Shown piece after piece: positions 15,901 to 25,232 of a stretch of DNA of 64,000 nucleotides. The translations under genes and the position numbers were made by a program. Under the pieces are notes generated by a model. The model did no database searches, was not told the origin of the DNA, and worked only from the letters and a program-made list of their open reading frames with translations. The stretch lies in contig PMUP01000097.1 in the NCBI GenBank assembly GCA_003166865.1, forward strand, positions 225,798-289,797, given 5' to 3'. The stretch comes from Bryobacterales bacterium. Its GTDB lineage: Bacteria; Acidobacteriota; Terriglobia; Bryobacterales; Bryobacteraceae. Numbering within the stretch: the stretch's first letter is position 1; each line of letters begins with the position of its first letter.

Positions 15901-16182
15901 TCAGCGCCTCGGGGTAGGTTCAAGAACAATGCCGTCAAGAAGCGCCCTCTCCACTTCGGTGAAGCCAGAAAATGCCTTCCTGTATGCGCTGAGTACTTCT
16001 TCACTGCGCTGAGTCGCCGCATGCACACGTAGGCCCTCGGAAAGTGCTTCCGAAATAACCGTGCTGAGGGTACACTTTCTGGCGCGGGCGATCCGCTCTG
16101 CTTGCGTGAGCGAGTCGGACGGCAGGGTCAACGTAGTCCGCCGCTTCTTGATCTGGCTCCGACGCCGGCCACTTTGGTTCAT
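15901..16182 (-). CDS. Ribbon-helix-helix antitoxin-like protein
   Basis: 93 residues: a basic N-terminus (SGRRRSQIKKRRTTLTLP, a beta-strand pattern of RHH proteins), then two helices (DSLTQAERIARARKCTLSTVISEALSEGL). Such proteins bind DNA as dimers and neutralise PIN toxins through a C-terminal tail. The gene lies directly upstream of the PIN gene on the same strand with a three-base gap, which strongly suggests a toxin-antitoxin module that represses itself. Confidence 0.75.
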   Translation of the reverse strand: MNQSGRRRSQIKKRRTTLTLPSDSLTQAERIARARKCTLSTVISEALSEGLRVHAATQRSEEVLSAYRKAFSGFTEVERALLDGIVLEPTPRR

Positions 16183-16290
16183 AGATACAGTTTAGCATCA
16201 AGAAGGTCATCAATCCACATCAAGCAGCCGGTCTCACCGCCATGGGAACCGTGGACTCCAGCCGCCGAAAGTGAAAGAATAGCTCGTGGC

Positions 16291-17091
16291 ATGAAAAAAC
16301 TCGCGGCCTTATTCCTTTTCACCGCTGCATCGCTTGCCGCCCAAGCCCCCGCACCGCCCTCGGCGCCCGCACGCCCTCGCGGCAACATGCTCATCAGCCG
16401 CGCCGTTCCCGATCCCTCCGCCGTTGAGCGCGGACAGAAGATCTTCTCCGCCAACTGCGGCTTTTGCCATGGCACGAACGCGCAAGGCGGCGACACCGGA
16501 CCGGATCTGGTGCGCTCCCCGCTCGCTCTGGATGACGAACGCGGCGATAAAATCGGTCCCGTGATCCTCGAAGGCCGCGCCAACAAAGGTATGCCCGCCT
16601 TTCACCTGCCCGCCGAGCAGATCCAGGATATTGCTGCCTTCCTGCGCTCTCGCCAACAGGCTGCCATCGATCGCAACGCTTACACTATCCTCAACGTCGT
16701 CACTGGCGATCGCCAAAAAGGCCGCGAATACTTCAACGGCGCGGGACGTTGCAACACCTGTCATTCCCCCACCGGTGACCTCGCAGGCATCGCCAAGAAA
16801 TACGACGCCGTTACGCTGCAATCGCGTTTCTTATACCCGCGGCCCGTTGAGGTCCGTCCACAGGTCACCGTCACGCTCGCCTCCGGGCAGACGTTCGCGG
16901 GCACTCTCGACTATCTGGACGACTTCAACGTCGCCCTCCGCGACGGAGCCGGAGAATATCATTCGTTGTCGCGCGACCCCCGGCTCAAAATCGACGTCCA
17001 CGACCCTCTGTCCGCGCACGCCGAGTTACTCAAGAAATATTCCGATGCCGACATGCACAACCTTCTCGCTTACCTGGTGACCCTGAAATGA
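16291..17091 (+). CDS. Secreted diheme cytochrome c
   Basis: 266 residues with a signal peptide (KKLAALFLFTAASLAAQ) and two heme-binding motifs: CGFCH (56-60) in a complete cytochrome c domain with the distal GMPAFHLP methionine, and CNTCH (154-158). Between about 190 and 230 the second domain contains an Sm-like strand set (VTVTLASGQTFAGTLDYLDD). The frame is open for 63 codons further upstream, but the signal peptide fixes the start at 16291. Its stop overlaps the next ATG (ATGA), so it probably takes electrons from the adjacent PQQ dehydrogenase in the periplasm. Confidence 0.9.
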   Translation: MKKLAALFLFTAASLAAQAPAPPSAPARPRGNMLISRAVPDPSAVERGQKIFSANCGFCHGTNAQGGDTGPDLVRSPLALDDERGDKIGPVILEGRANKGMPAFHLPAEQIQDIAAFLRSRQQAAIDRNAYTILNVVTGDRQKGREYFNGAGRCNTCHSPTGDLAGIAKKYDAVTLQSRFLYPRPVEVRPQVTVTLASGQTFAGTLDYLDDFNVALRDGAGEYHSLSRDPRLKIDVHDPLSAHAELLKKYSDADMHNLLAYLVTLK

Positions 17092-18674
17092 AGCTGACAC
17101 TGGTTGCGTCCTTACTGGTTCCACTCTGGCTGGTTGGATTTTCGCTCTTTGCACAAGGTCTCGACCCCGCGCAGTTACTCAAATTGCCAACCGATACTTG
17201 GCCCACTTACAATGGCGATTACTCGGGACGCCGTTTCAGCCCGCTCTCGCGCATCAGCTCATCCAACGTTACCGCGATGACTTTGGCCTGGGAATACCGG
17301 CTCGACGCAGGCTCCGGGACTCTCACGTCCCCTATTAAATCCACACCGCTCGAAGTCAACGGCATCCTCTATTTCACGCTTCCCGATCACGCCTGGGCCG
17401 TCGATGCACGCACCGGCCGCCAGCTCTGGCATTACCAATGGGAAACGCACGGCGGCATCCACATCGGAAACCGGGGCTTCGGGATGTACGGGAACTGGCT
17501 CTACTTCGAAACGCCCGACAATTACCTTGTCTCACTCAATGCCAAGGACGGCTCCGAGCGCTGGCACGTCCAAATCGCCGACGTAAATCAGGAATACTTC
17601 TCCACGCCCGCGCCCATCGTGATTCGCAATCACATCATCGTCGGCGTGGGCGGCGATTCGCTGGACGTTCCCGGCTATCTTGAATCGCGGGATCCGGAAA
17701 CCGGCCAGTTGCAATGGCGCTGGAACACCACGCCGCGCAAAGGCGAGCCGGGCGCTGAGACCTGGCCGAATCCGGACGCGATGGAACACGGCGGCGGCAT
17801 GACATGGGTGCCCGGAACTTACGATCCCGAACTCAATCTCTATTATCTCGGCACGGGCAATCCCAATCCGGTGATGGCCGGCCAAGGCCGGAAAGGCGCC
17901 AACTTGTGGACCTGCTCCATCGTCGCCTTGAATCCCGACACTGGCAAACTGGCATGGTATTTTCAAGCCTCGCCGCACGATACGCACGATTGGGACGACG
18001 CCGAAACTCCCGTGCTCATCGACGGCGACATCGATGGACGGCCCCGCAAACTGCTTGCGCAATCCAGCCGCAACGGTTACTTCTTCGTGCTCGATCGCAC
18101 CAACGGCAAGAACATCTTGTCGAAGCCCTTCATCGATCTCAATTGGTCCAAGGGCCTGGACGCAAAGGGCCAGCCCATCGGCAACCCGAACAAGGAGCCC
18201 AAGCCGGACGGCACGCTCGTGATCCCTGCCCAGGGCGGCGCGGCGAATTGGCCTTCGCCCAGCTTCGATCCCGAAACCGGCCTGTTCTACGTGAACGCCG
18301 TGTCGTCCTACAGCCTTTTCTACCTCACCGATACCGACGACAAACCTGAAGGCTACGGCGGCCGTGATTCAGGCGTGTACTCCAGGCTCGCGCTCAAGGC
18401 CATCGACTACCGCACTGGCCAAATTCGCTGGACGCACGAATACAATCGCGGCGGCGGGTCCATCGGCATCTTGACCACTGCGGGCAAGCTGCTATTTACC
18501 GGCGATCCCTCTGGCAATTTCATCGTCTATGACGCAGCTTCTGGAAAAACCCTGTGGCACGCGCATCTCATCAGCACGGTAAGCAATGGACCGATGACTT
18601 ACGAACTCGATGGCCGCCAGTACGTCGTCGTCGGCGCCGGCGATACGTTGTACGGCTTCACGTTTCTCCAGTAG
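17088..18674 (+). CDS. PQQ-dependent alcohol dehydrogenase-type quinoprotein
   Basis: 528 residues, signal peptide at 1-23, then an eight-bladed beta-propeller with tryptophan-docking repeats (WAVDARTGRQLWHYQW, GSERWHVQIADVNQ, GKLAWYFQASPHDTHDWDD, GQIRWTHEY). The TYDPELNLYYLGTGNP and WDDAETPVLIDGD segments are typical of the methanol/ethanol dehydrogenase family. It should oxidise an alcohol, aldose or similar substrate in the periplasm using PQQ and calcium or a lanthanide. It is shorter than methanol dehydrogenase. Coupled to the diheme cytochrome c upstream by an ATGA overlap. Confidence 0.9.
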   Translation: MKLTLVASLLVPLWLVGFSLFAQGLDPAQLLKLPTDTWPTYNGDYSGRRFSPLSRISSSNVTAMTLAWEYRLDAGSGTLTSPIKSTPLEVNGILYFTLPDHAWAVDARTGRQLWHYQWETHGGIHIGNRGFGMYGNWLYFETPDNYLVSLNAKDGSERWHVQIADVNQEYFSTPAPIVIRNHIIVGVGGDSLDVPGYLESRDPETGQLQWRWNTTPRKGEPGAETWPNPDAMEHGGGMTWVPGTYDPELNLYYLGTGNPNPVMAGQGRKGANLWTCSIVALNPDTGKLAWYFQASPHDTHDWDDAETPVLIDGDIDGRPRKLLAQSSRNGYFFVLDRTNGKNILSKPFIDLNWSKGLDAKGQPIGNPNKEPKPDGTLVIPAQGGAANWPSPSFDPETGLFYVNAVSSYSLFYLTDTDDKPEGYGGRDSGVYSRLALKAIDYRTGQIRWTHEYNRGGGSIGILTTAGKLLFTGDPSGNFIVYDAASGKTLWHAHLISTVSNGPMTYELDGRQYVVVGAGDTLYGFTFLQ

Positions 18675-18868
18675 AAGCAAAATTGGCGTAGTACCGTGTC
18701 TCCGCGCACACAAATTTGGCAGATTTTACGCGCCTTTTGGTCACGGCCTCACGATCACGTCACCGTAACTCATTGCTGGAGTGACACCAGGACGGTATGG
18801 ACTACGCTTTGCTATTTCCTGCATCGTGACCGGGCGGGTTTTTCACCGGCATCGCTAAAGGAGATCTT

Positions 18869-19717
18869 ATGTTCGCAAATGATTCTGACCAATCGCCACG
18901 CTCCCACACTGCCGTCCTATGCGTTTTGTTCCTCGGATTGGCTCTCGCGCTGGCGGGAAATATCTATCAATTCAATAGAAGCGCTCGTCTCGCCAGCAAT
19001 ATGGCTGCGAATGAACGCAGCACGCAGCTCGAAATTCGCAAGCTCGCCGATAGCGCCGGCGCCGCGCTGCAACTCGATCAGCAACGCTTCGATCAGCTCA
19101 AAGATCAACTCAGCACCTCTGCCGCCGCCACTCTGCGGCAGGCCCGGTCTGACGTAAAACGCAGCAGTTCGCAATTGACGCAAAGCCTTTCGCAGGCGCA
19201 TCAGGACGTGGTCAATCAGCTGTCCGATCTAAAGCAGGAAACCGGCGCCAAACTCGACGACACGAGCTCCAAGCTCAACGACACCAGCGCGAAGCTGAAT
19301 CAGGTCTCGGGCGATCTCGACAAGACCGGCTCCGATGTTCGGCAAGTAACGGGCGACCTCGGCGTGGTCAGCGGCCAAGTAGCTACCAATGGAAAAGAGC
19401 TGGCGGCTTTGCGCGAGCTCGGCGAACGCAACTACTTCGAGTTCGATCTCAGCAAACCCAATCAACCGCAAAAGGTCGGCGACATTCGCTTGGTCCTAAG
19501 GAAGTCGGATCCTAAGCACAGTCGCTACACGCTGCAAGTGCTGGCCGACGACAAGACCGTCGAAAAGAGAGACAAGACCATCAACGAGCCGGTTCAGCTC
19601 TATGTTTCCGGCAACCAGCAGCCCTATGAAATCGTCGTGAACGAAATTAAGAAAAATGAGGTGGTGGGCTACCTGGCTACTCCCAAAGTGAAGGCCCAGC
19701 GCGGCCGATCCAGCTAG
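18869..19717 (+). CDS. Membrane-anchored coiled-coil protein, unknown function
   Basis: 282 residues: an N-terminal membrane helix (AVLCVLFLGLALALAGNIYQF), then about 130 residues of heptad-rich coiled coil (QLDQQRFDQLKDQLSTSAA; KLDDTSSKLNDTSAKLNQVS) and a C-terminal beta domain (YFEFDLSKPNQPQKVGDIRL onward). AAAGGAG lies six bases before the ATG. The repeats KLND/KLDDT resemble methyl-accepting or LapA-like linkers, but no known domain is recognised. It meets the P1 peptidase gene head-on at the 3' end, where the 12-base palindrome GCTAGCGCTAGC (19713-19724) contains both TAG stop codons. Confidence 0.72.
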   Translation: MFANDSDQSPRSHTAVLCVLFLGLALALAGNIYQFNRSARLASNMAANERSTQLEIRKLADSAGAALQLDQQRFDQLKDQLSTSAAATLRQARSDVKRSSSQLTQSLSQAHQDVVNQLSDLKQETGAKLDDTSSKLNDTSAKLNQVSGDLDKTGSDVRQVTGDLGVVSGQVATNGKELAALRELGERNYFEFDLSKPNQPQKVGDIRLVLRKSDPKHSRYTLQVLADDKTVEKRDKTINEPVQLYVSGNQQPYEIVVNEIKKNEVVGYLATPKVKAQRGRSS

Positions 19718-19719
19718 CG

Positions 19720-20778
19720 CTAGCCTCTCGAGCGTAGGTCTGAGTAACTCGGGAGCCCCGCGATTCCGCGCGCGTTCATCACTGCTCGCAACACCGCCCG
19801 GGTCATCACTTCCGCCGCCAGCGCGCCGATGGCCCCGGGATTGGCGCGCGCCGAATTCGCACCGGTCGCTACCGCAAAGATGGTGTCGCCATCGCTCGGT
19901 GTATGCACCGGATAAATCGTCCGCGCCAGACCATCGTGCGCCATTTGCGCGACCTTGGTCGCTTGCGCTTTATCCAGTGCGACGTTCGTCGCTACCACAC
20001 CGATCGTTGTATTGGCGCTGTCGGCCCGCACGCCGTAGCCTTCCCGGATGCGCGCCATCGAATCCATGAACCCGCTTCCGTCGGCCTTACGCGCGCCCGC
20101 GATAATCTGGCCGGTCTTCGGATCCAGCACATCGCCAACGGCGTTCACCGCCACAAGCGCCCCCACCACAATCCCGGTGTCACCCACGCGAACGCTCGCG
20201 CTTCCCAGCCCCGACTTCATCGCCTGCTTCGGACCGAACATCTTACCGATCGACGCACCCGCACCCGCGCCAACGTTACCCTCCACCACTCGCTCCGTCG
20301 TCGCCGCCTGGCAGGCCTTGTATCCCGACTCGGCCGTCGGCCGGACCTTTGCGTCGCCGATCTCTAAATCGTAAAGAATCGCTCCGGGCACAATCGGCAC
20401 GATGATGTCTCCCATTGCGAAACCTAAGCGATGCTCTTCGAGATAGCGCATCACACCCGACGCTACGTCCAATCCAAACGCGCTTCCGCCTGAGAGAAAA
20501 ATCGCTTGCACCTGTTGCACCGTGGTGACCGGATTCAACAGATCCGTGTCGCGCGTACCCGGCGCGCCTCCGCGCACATCCACACCCGCCGTCGCGCCCT
20601 TCTCAAACAACAGCACGGTGCAACCGGTCGGCCTGCGCGATTCGGTGAAGTGCCCAACCTTCACGCCTTGCACATCGGTAATGCTGCCGCCCGGATCTGC
20701 TTCCGTAGCCTGGATCGCCGGCAAGGCAACTCCCGCGGTGAGCGCCGCCACTGCCCGGTTGAATTCGCGTCTCTTCAT
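19720..20778 (-). CDS. P1 family peptidase (DmpA/NylC-like N-terminal nucleophile hydrolase)
   Basis: 352 residues with an N-terminal export signal (KRREFNRAVAALTAGVALPA, a Tat-like RR). The P1/DmpA fold is shown by SITDVQGVKVGHFTE, GGAPGTRDTDLL, LSGGSAFGLD and the autocleavage site NTTIGVVATN, where cleavage before T257 would free the nucleophilic threonine. Relatives are D-aminopeptidases and 6-aminohexanoate oligomer hydrolase. The substrate is probably a peptide or amide in the periplasm. Confidence 0.88.
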   Translation of the reverse strand: MKRREFNRAVAALTAGVALPAIQATEADPGGSITDVQGVKVGHFTESRRPTGCTVLLFEKGATAGVDVRGGAPGTRDTDLLNPVTTVQQVQAIFLSGGSAFGLDVASGVMRYLEEHRLGFAMGDIIVPIVPGAILYDLEIGDAKVRPTAESGYKACQAATTERVVEGNVGAGAGASIGKMFGPKQAMKSGLGSASVRVGDTGIVVGALVAVNAVGDVLDPKTGQIIAGARKADGSGFMDSMARIREGYGVRADSANTTIGVVATNVALDKAQATKVAQMAHDGLARTIYPVHTPSDGDTIFAVATGANSARANPGAIGALAAEVMTRAVLRAVMNARGIAGLPSYSDLRSRG

Positions 20779-20843
20779 CCTTTATTCAGGTTACTCCCAG
20801 CACGCTTGCCCCGGTAACTGGGACGCGCTACAGTCGGTTTCAA

Positions 20844-21914
20844 ATGCGACGAGTCTTTGGAGTAATGTTCGGCTTGATCCTGCTGGTGAGCTGCACGCTG
20901 CTGGCGCAAAATCGGCCCACTCGCTCCTGGACATTCGCCGTCTCGGGCGATTCGCGCAACTGTGGCGACATCGTCATGCCTGCCATCGCCGCCGGCGTTC
21001 ACAAAAGCGGCGCCGCTTTCTACTGGCACCTGGGCGATTTCCGCGCCATCTACGAACTCGATGAAGACATGTCGCCGCCCGCCGAACTCGGCCTGCACAC
21101 CAAGCCTCTCGATACCCCCACCTACTTAAAGGACGCATGGCCCGATTTCATCGCGCGCCAGATGGTTCCCTTCGGTGACCTGCCCGTCTACCTGCTCATG
21201 GGCAACCATGAGACCATCGCGCCGATGACGCGCGAAGCCTGGCTGTTGCAGTTCGCCGATTGGCTGGAGACGCCCGCGCTCCGCGCGCAGCGCTTGAAAG
21301 ACGATCCTCGGGATCACAAGCTGCGCGCCTACTATCACTGGATGGAGCGCAATATCGATTTCATTTCGCTCGACAACTCCACCACCGATCAATTCGATGC
21401 CGATCAAATGAAATGGCTCCACGCCGTGCTCGCGCGCGATGAAGCATCGCCACAAATCCGCACCATCGTCGTCGGAATGCACGAAGCGCTGCCCGGCAGC
21501 TTCAGCAGCATGCACAGCATGAGCGAGTCCCCGCTCGGCGACAAAAGCGGACGCGAAGCCTATGCAGCACTGTGGCACGCGCACGACGCCGCGCACAAGC
21601 GCGTCTACGTTCTCGCCAGCCACTCGCACTTCTACATGGACAATATTTTCGAAACCGCCGACTGGAAGGACAAAGTTCTGCCCGGTTGGATCGTCGGCAC
21701 CGCCGGCGCTCAGCGCTACAAGTTGCCGCCGGAAGCCACGCCCGCGCAGCACGCCCAGACCAATGTCTACGGATACATGACCGCCACCGTCACCCCCAAC
21801 GGCGAGGTGTCATTCGCCTTCGAACGCCTGAGCCTTGACGACCTTCGCGCCATCAGCGGCGCCAATTACCCCGAGCCGCTCATTCGCTGGTGCTACGAAA
21901 ACAATCATCAATAA
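20844..21914 (+). CDS. Secreted calcineurin-like metallophosphoesterase
   Basis: 356 residues with a signal peptide (RRVFGVMFGLILLVSCTLLA, possible lipobox at SCTLLA). Metallophosphoesterase motifs are visible: SGDSRNCGD, WHLGDFRA, LMGNHET, VGMHEALP and LASHSHFYMDNIFE, in the order D-x-H-like, GD, GNHE, H, GHxH-like. The final motif is SHSH rather than GHxH. The phosphate substrate is not known. It diverges from the P1 peptidase gene with 65 bases between them. Confidence 0.83.
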   Translation: MRRVFGVMFGLILLVSCTLLAQNRPTRSWTFAVSGDSRNCGDIVMPAIAAGVHKSGAAFYWHLGDFRAIYELDEDMSPPAELGLHTKPLDTPTYLKDAWPDFIARQMVPFGDLPVYLLMGNHETIAPMTREAWLLQFADWLETPALRAQRLKDDPRDHKLRAYYHWMERNIDFISLDNSTTDQFDADQMKWLHAVLARDEASPQIRTIVVGMHEALPGSFSSMHSMSESPLGDKSGREAYAALWHAHDAAHKRVYVLASHSHFYMDNIFETADWKDKVLPGWIVGTAGAQRYKLPPEATPAQHAQTNVYGYMTATVTPNGEVSFAFERLSLDDLRAISGANYPEPLIRWCYENNHQ

Positions 21915-21920
21915 CGCGCT

Positions 21921-22883
21921 CTACTTTCCCGCGCTCTCCCACCCGGTCTTCGAGTTGTACGGCATCGTGTATCCCATCGCCTCGATCTCGTGAAACTTGC
22001 CGCCTTGGATCTTGAAAATGTGTGCGGCCGGCAGATCGAACGGCGCGATATTTAAATCGATCTTTTCCAGGCCCGGCACTCCCACGATCTTCACGAACTT
22101 CTGCTCCATCGGCTGCCGGAATTGCGAGAGCCCGAAGACCAGCCCCGTCTCCGGGTCGGCAATCCATACGCGCCGGGGCTCGATTCTGGTGATGTAGTCG
22201 AAGGTGTGAGTCTTGATTTGCGCCGCGCAACCCATGGCGCCCGTGGTCCCCAGCCCAGGCGTCTTGGAAGGCGGATTGCCGGTAGTCTGCATTCCGTTTT
22301 CGTGGCGCAAGCAATCGTCGGCGAAGGGCGCATCGTTGCTGTCGGCGGTCACCAGCGCCGTGTAATAGGACTCGCCGATCTTCAGCATCTTTTCGCGCGA
22401 AACTCGCTCGGCCGGCGGCACTGTCGCGAGCAGCCCCGGTCGCGGCGTTTGCAAATTCTTGAGGCTGTTTTCCCGCAGATTGCGCGCGATCAAATGCTCC
22501 GCCTCCGTGATTTTGCCGTCCTTCAGCTTCAGGCGCAGGCCCAACTGGATGGGCTTGTCGCCATCCTTGTCATGCTCCTTCATCATGCACAGGAAGCCCA
22601 CCTGCTGCGCCTTCGGATCCGGAACATAAATCTTGAAGGTCGTCGGACCCTCCAACGCCGTCTTCCACAGGCCTTCGCCCGGCTTCATCGGGACCGTGTT
22701 CTCGACAAACTTCAGATCCGTTGCGAATGCCACGTGCGACGGATCGTGCGCCACCATCGCCGCGATGTAGGCGTCCACGGTCTTATCCAGACACGCCCGA
22801 TCGCACCTCGCCGCGTTAGCGTTGATGCTCGCTCCAGCGAAAGCCACGCCGAAAATCAAAACAGCGTTGAATGTTTTTCTCAT
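21921..22883 (-). CDS. Secreted hypothetical protein (DUF8021-like)
   Basis: 320 residues with a signal peptide (RKTFNAVLIFGVAFAGASINANA), then CDRACLDKTVDAYIAAMVAHDPS, a pattern seen in a family of secreted proteins with an NTF2/SnoaL-like fold in bacteria and fungi, sometimes labelled DUF8021. ADDCLRHENGMQTTGNP followed by a cysteine (GCAAQIKTHTF) recurs in the same family. No catalytic role is established. Same strand as, and probably cotranscribed with, the PDLSGIW protein immediately upstream (14-base gap). Confidence 0.65.
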   Translation of the reverse strand: MRKTFNAVLIFGVAFAGASINANAARCDRACLDKTVDAYIAAMVAHDPSHVAFATDLKFVENTVPMKPGEGLWKTALEGPTTFKIYVPDPKAQQVGFLCMMKEHDKDGDKPIQLGLRLKLKDGKITEAEHLIARNLRENSLKNLQTPRPGLLATVPPAERVSREKMLKIGESYYTALVTADSNDAPFADDCLRHENGMQTTGNPPSKTPGLGTTGAMGCAAQIKTHTFDYITRIEPRRVWIADPETGLVFGLSQFRQPMEQKFVKIVGVPGLEKIDLNIAPFDLPAAHIFKIQGGKFHEIEAMGYTMPYNSKTGWESAGK

Positions 22884-22897
22884 CGAATTAGATCCTA

Positions 22898-23716
22898 CTA
22901 CTTTCCCGTCATGTGCTGGACCGATTTTTCATTCTCCAGGCAAATCTCGTCCGCTAACTCCGTATCCAGCTTGATCACCTGCTTCAATGTCACCGTCCAC
23001 GGCTTGGTGTAGGCCTTCGGATCGTTCACTGTCACTTGGATCTCCAGGCTCCCGTAATTCGGACGCCGGAACCGCTCGGTTACTCTCGCCGCGTCCGTCA
23101 TCGGATTGCCTTTCATGTCCAGCCACAAATCATCGCGGAATCCGGCCGACTCCACCACCAGCGTGTCGCCCTCCCACTTGCCCGACGAATAGCCGTTCCA
23201 CGACGGCTGCGGATCTTCCGGCAGCGGACGCCCGTCCGTGAAGATCTGCCGGTAGCTGGCGTTGAATTCGTCGAGAATCACCACGAGGCCTGGGATTTGG
23301 ATGAGCTTCTGCAAGTGCGGAAACGCGAAGGCGCGCGGAAAATTCGGTGGCAAACAGCGCGCGTGCGGGTCGTCTTTCGAATGGCCGGCCATGCGCTGCT
23401 TCACCAGAGCCGCCGCCCACGGCTGATACGGCAGGCCGCCCGGCAAGCTGGAGGCGAAATCCACTGCCTCGTGCGAAAGCGGGATCTTTTCGATGCAATC
23501 ATCGCCATCGCGCAGGTCGGCGGGACACGGTAGCGCGTTGCCTGCCAGCCAGATTCCCGACAAATCCGGCTGGCCCTGGGCCGTTCGAGGCGTCGGGGCG
23601 TTGAGGTTGGGCTTTCCATCGGCCAATCGAGGAACGTCCGGCGTCGGATAGTGAAACCACTGCGCTGCGAGCGGCATCGCGCAAAACATTCCGAATACTA
23701 GGACTCCCAACTTCAC
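22898..23716 (-). CDS. Secreted hypothetical protein of the PDLSGIW type
   Basis: About 272 residues with a signal peptide (VKLGVLVFGMFCAMPLAAQ). Landmarks are the TAQGQPDLSGIWLAGNALP segment, CLPPNFPRAF, IFTDGRPLPEDPQPSWNGYS, GKWEGDTLVVES and NYGSLEIQVTVNDPKAYTKPW. These define a large uncharacterised secreted family common in Acidobacteria and Proteobacteria, with a beta-rich lipocalin-like core. I chose GTG at 23716; a TTG at 23740 would add eight residues. It faces the oxidoreductase gene on the other strand. Confidence 0.72.
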   Translation of the reverse strand: MKLGVLVFGMFCAMPLAAQWFHYPTPDVPRLADGKPNLNAPTPRTAQGQPDLSGIWLAGNALPCPADLRDGDDCIEKIPLSHEAVDFASSLPGGLPYQPWAAALVKQRMAGHSKDDPHARCLPPNFPRAFAFPHLQKLIQIPGLVVILDEFNASYRQIFTDGRPLPEDPQPSWNGYSSGKWEGDTLVVESAGFRDDLWLDMKGNPMTDAARVTERFRRPNYGSLEIQVTVNDPKAYTKPWTVTLKQVIKLDTELADEICLENEKSVQHMTGK

Positions 23717-23768
23717 CGTGTTCCATATTATCCGAATCAAGCGTCACAATAAGCACAGGAGACACGCA

Positions 23769-25232
23769 TTGCCTGAAACCTCTTTCGACGTGATCGTCAT
23801 CGGCGCCGGACCCACCGGTGAAAACGTGGCCCAGCGCTCCGTTAAAGCAGGGCTGAGCGTGGCGATTGTCGAATCGAATCTGGTGGGCGGCGAATGTTCC
23901 TATTTCGCGTGCATACCCAGCAAGGCTCTGCTTCGAAGCTCCGCCGCGCTGGAAGCCGCGCGCCGCGTGGATGGAGCGAAAGAGTCGATCGCCGGATCGG
24001 TGGATGCCTCCGCGGTACTCGCGCGCCGTACCCGTCTCTCCAAAAATTGGCACGACGACGACCAGGTGGAATGGCTTAAGAAGACCGGTATCACGCTGCT
24101 GCGCGGGCGGGGGAGAATCGCCGGCGAACGCATGGTTGAGGTGCGCGCTAGCGATGGCACAGTTACTCGTTTCACAGCCCGCCACGCGGTAGCCATTTGC
24201 ACCGGCACCGATCCCGCGCTTCCGCCCATCCCCGGTCTGGCTGAGGCATCACCGTGGACCAATCGCGAAGCCACGCGTGCCGATCGCGTTCCAACGCGTC
24301 TCGCCGTTTTGGGTGGCGGCCCGGCGGCGTGCGAGCTTGCCCAGGCCTGGCGCTCGCTGGGGACAAAAGAGGTGACGCTGCTGGCACGCGCCGATCGCCT
24401 GCTCGATCGCATGGAGCCCTTTGTTGGCGATCAGATCGCGGCGGCGTTCCGCGCCATCGGTATATCCGTGCACACGGAAGTCAACGTCACGCGCGTCCAG
24501 CGCCGCGCGCCCGGTACTCCGGTACAAATCTGGTTCGAGCATCCCAAGACAGGCCCGACGAGCATCGAAGCCGATGAACTCCTGGTCGCCACTGGGCGCA
24601 TCCCTAACACGCGCGACCTTGGGCTCGACGCGATCCAATTAAAGCCTGGCGATTGGCTGGATGTCGATGATACCTGCCGCGTGAAAAGCGTCAGCGCTGG
24701 CTGGCTGTACGCCGCCGGCGATGTCAATCATCGAGCGCTGCTGACGCACATGGGCAAGTATCAGGCGCGTGCCTGCGGTGACGCCATCGCGGCTCGTGCC
24801 AAGGGCGAGTTGAAGGAACCGCCCAAACCGTGGTCCCGCTGGGCGGCAACAGCCGATCACACCGCCGTTCCGCAAGTGGTTTTCACCGATCCCGAAGTCG
24901 CCGTGGCGGGGCTTACCGAGGCGCAAGCGCGGAAGGCGGGCCTGCGTATCCGAACCATCGAATACGAACTGAGCCATATCACGGGTGCGCAACTGCTTGC
25001 CGACGGTTATCAAGGCCATGCCAAAATGATTGTTAACGAAGACCGCCGGGTCATCGCCGGCGCAACGCTGGTGGGCCAGGACGTCGGCGAGCTGATTCAC
25101 GCGTTTACTATTGCCATCGTGGGCGAAGTTCCGTTGGAGCGACTGTGGCACGCCGTTCCGTCTTTTCCCACAATCAGCGAAATCTGGCTGCGGCTTTTGG
25201 AGTCTTACGGAGTAGAGAATCTCTATGTTTGA
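23769..25232 (+). CDS. FAD-dependent pyridine nucleotide-disulfide oxidoreductase (dihydrolipoamide dehydrogenase-like)
   Basis: About 487 residues. N-terminal FAD-binding VIVIGAGPTGENVAQRS, redox-active disulfide in GGECSYFACIPSKALLR, NAD(P)-binding LAVLGGGPAACELAQAW, a second FAD motif at LYAAGDVN, and the dimerisation domain with HAVPSFPTISE carrying the catalytic His-Glu region. The disulfide loop CSYFAC differs from CLNVGC of true dihydrolipoamide dehydrogenase, and no other pyruvate dehydrogenase gene is near, so the substrate is uncertain. The start is TTG at 23769, with AGGAGA nine bases before it; the longer open frame has no binding site. A STAS gene overlaps its end. Confidence 0.87.
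   Translation: MPETSFDVIVIGAGPTGENVAQRSVKAGLSVAIVESNLVGGECSYFACIPSKALLRSSAALEAARRVDGAKESIAGSVDASAVLARRTRLSKNWHDDDQVEWLKKTGITLLRGRGRIAGERMVEVRASDGTVTRFTARHAVAICTGTDPALPPIPGLAEASPWTNREATRADRVPTRLAVLGGGPAACELAQAWRSLGTKEVTLLARADRLLDRMEPFVGDQIAAAFRAIGISVHTEVNVTRVQRRAPGTPVQIWFEHPKTGPTSIEADELLVATGRIPNTRDLGLDAIQLKPGDWLDVDDTCRVKSVSAGWLYAAGDVNHRALLTHMGKYQARACGDAIAARAKGELKEPPKPWSRWAATADHTAVPQVVFTDPEVAVAGLTEAQARKAGLRIRTIEYELSHITGAQLLADGYQGHAKMIVNEDRRVIAGATLVGQDVGELIHAFTIAIVGEVPLERLWHAVPSFPTISEIWLRLLESYGVENLYV

Noticed and set aside
24925-25225. Extra gene between oxidoreductase C-terminus and STAS protein
   Set aside because: The region is the normal C-terminal domain of the oxidoreductase with the HAVPSFPTISE motif.
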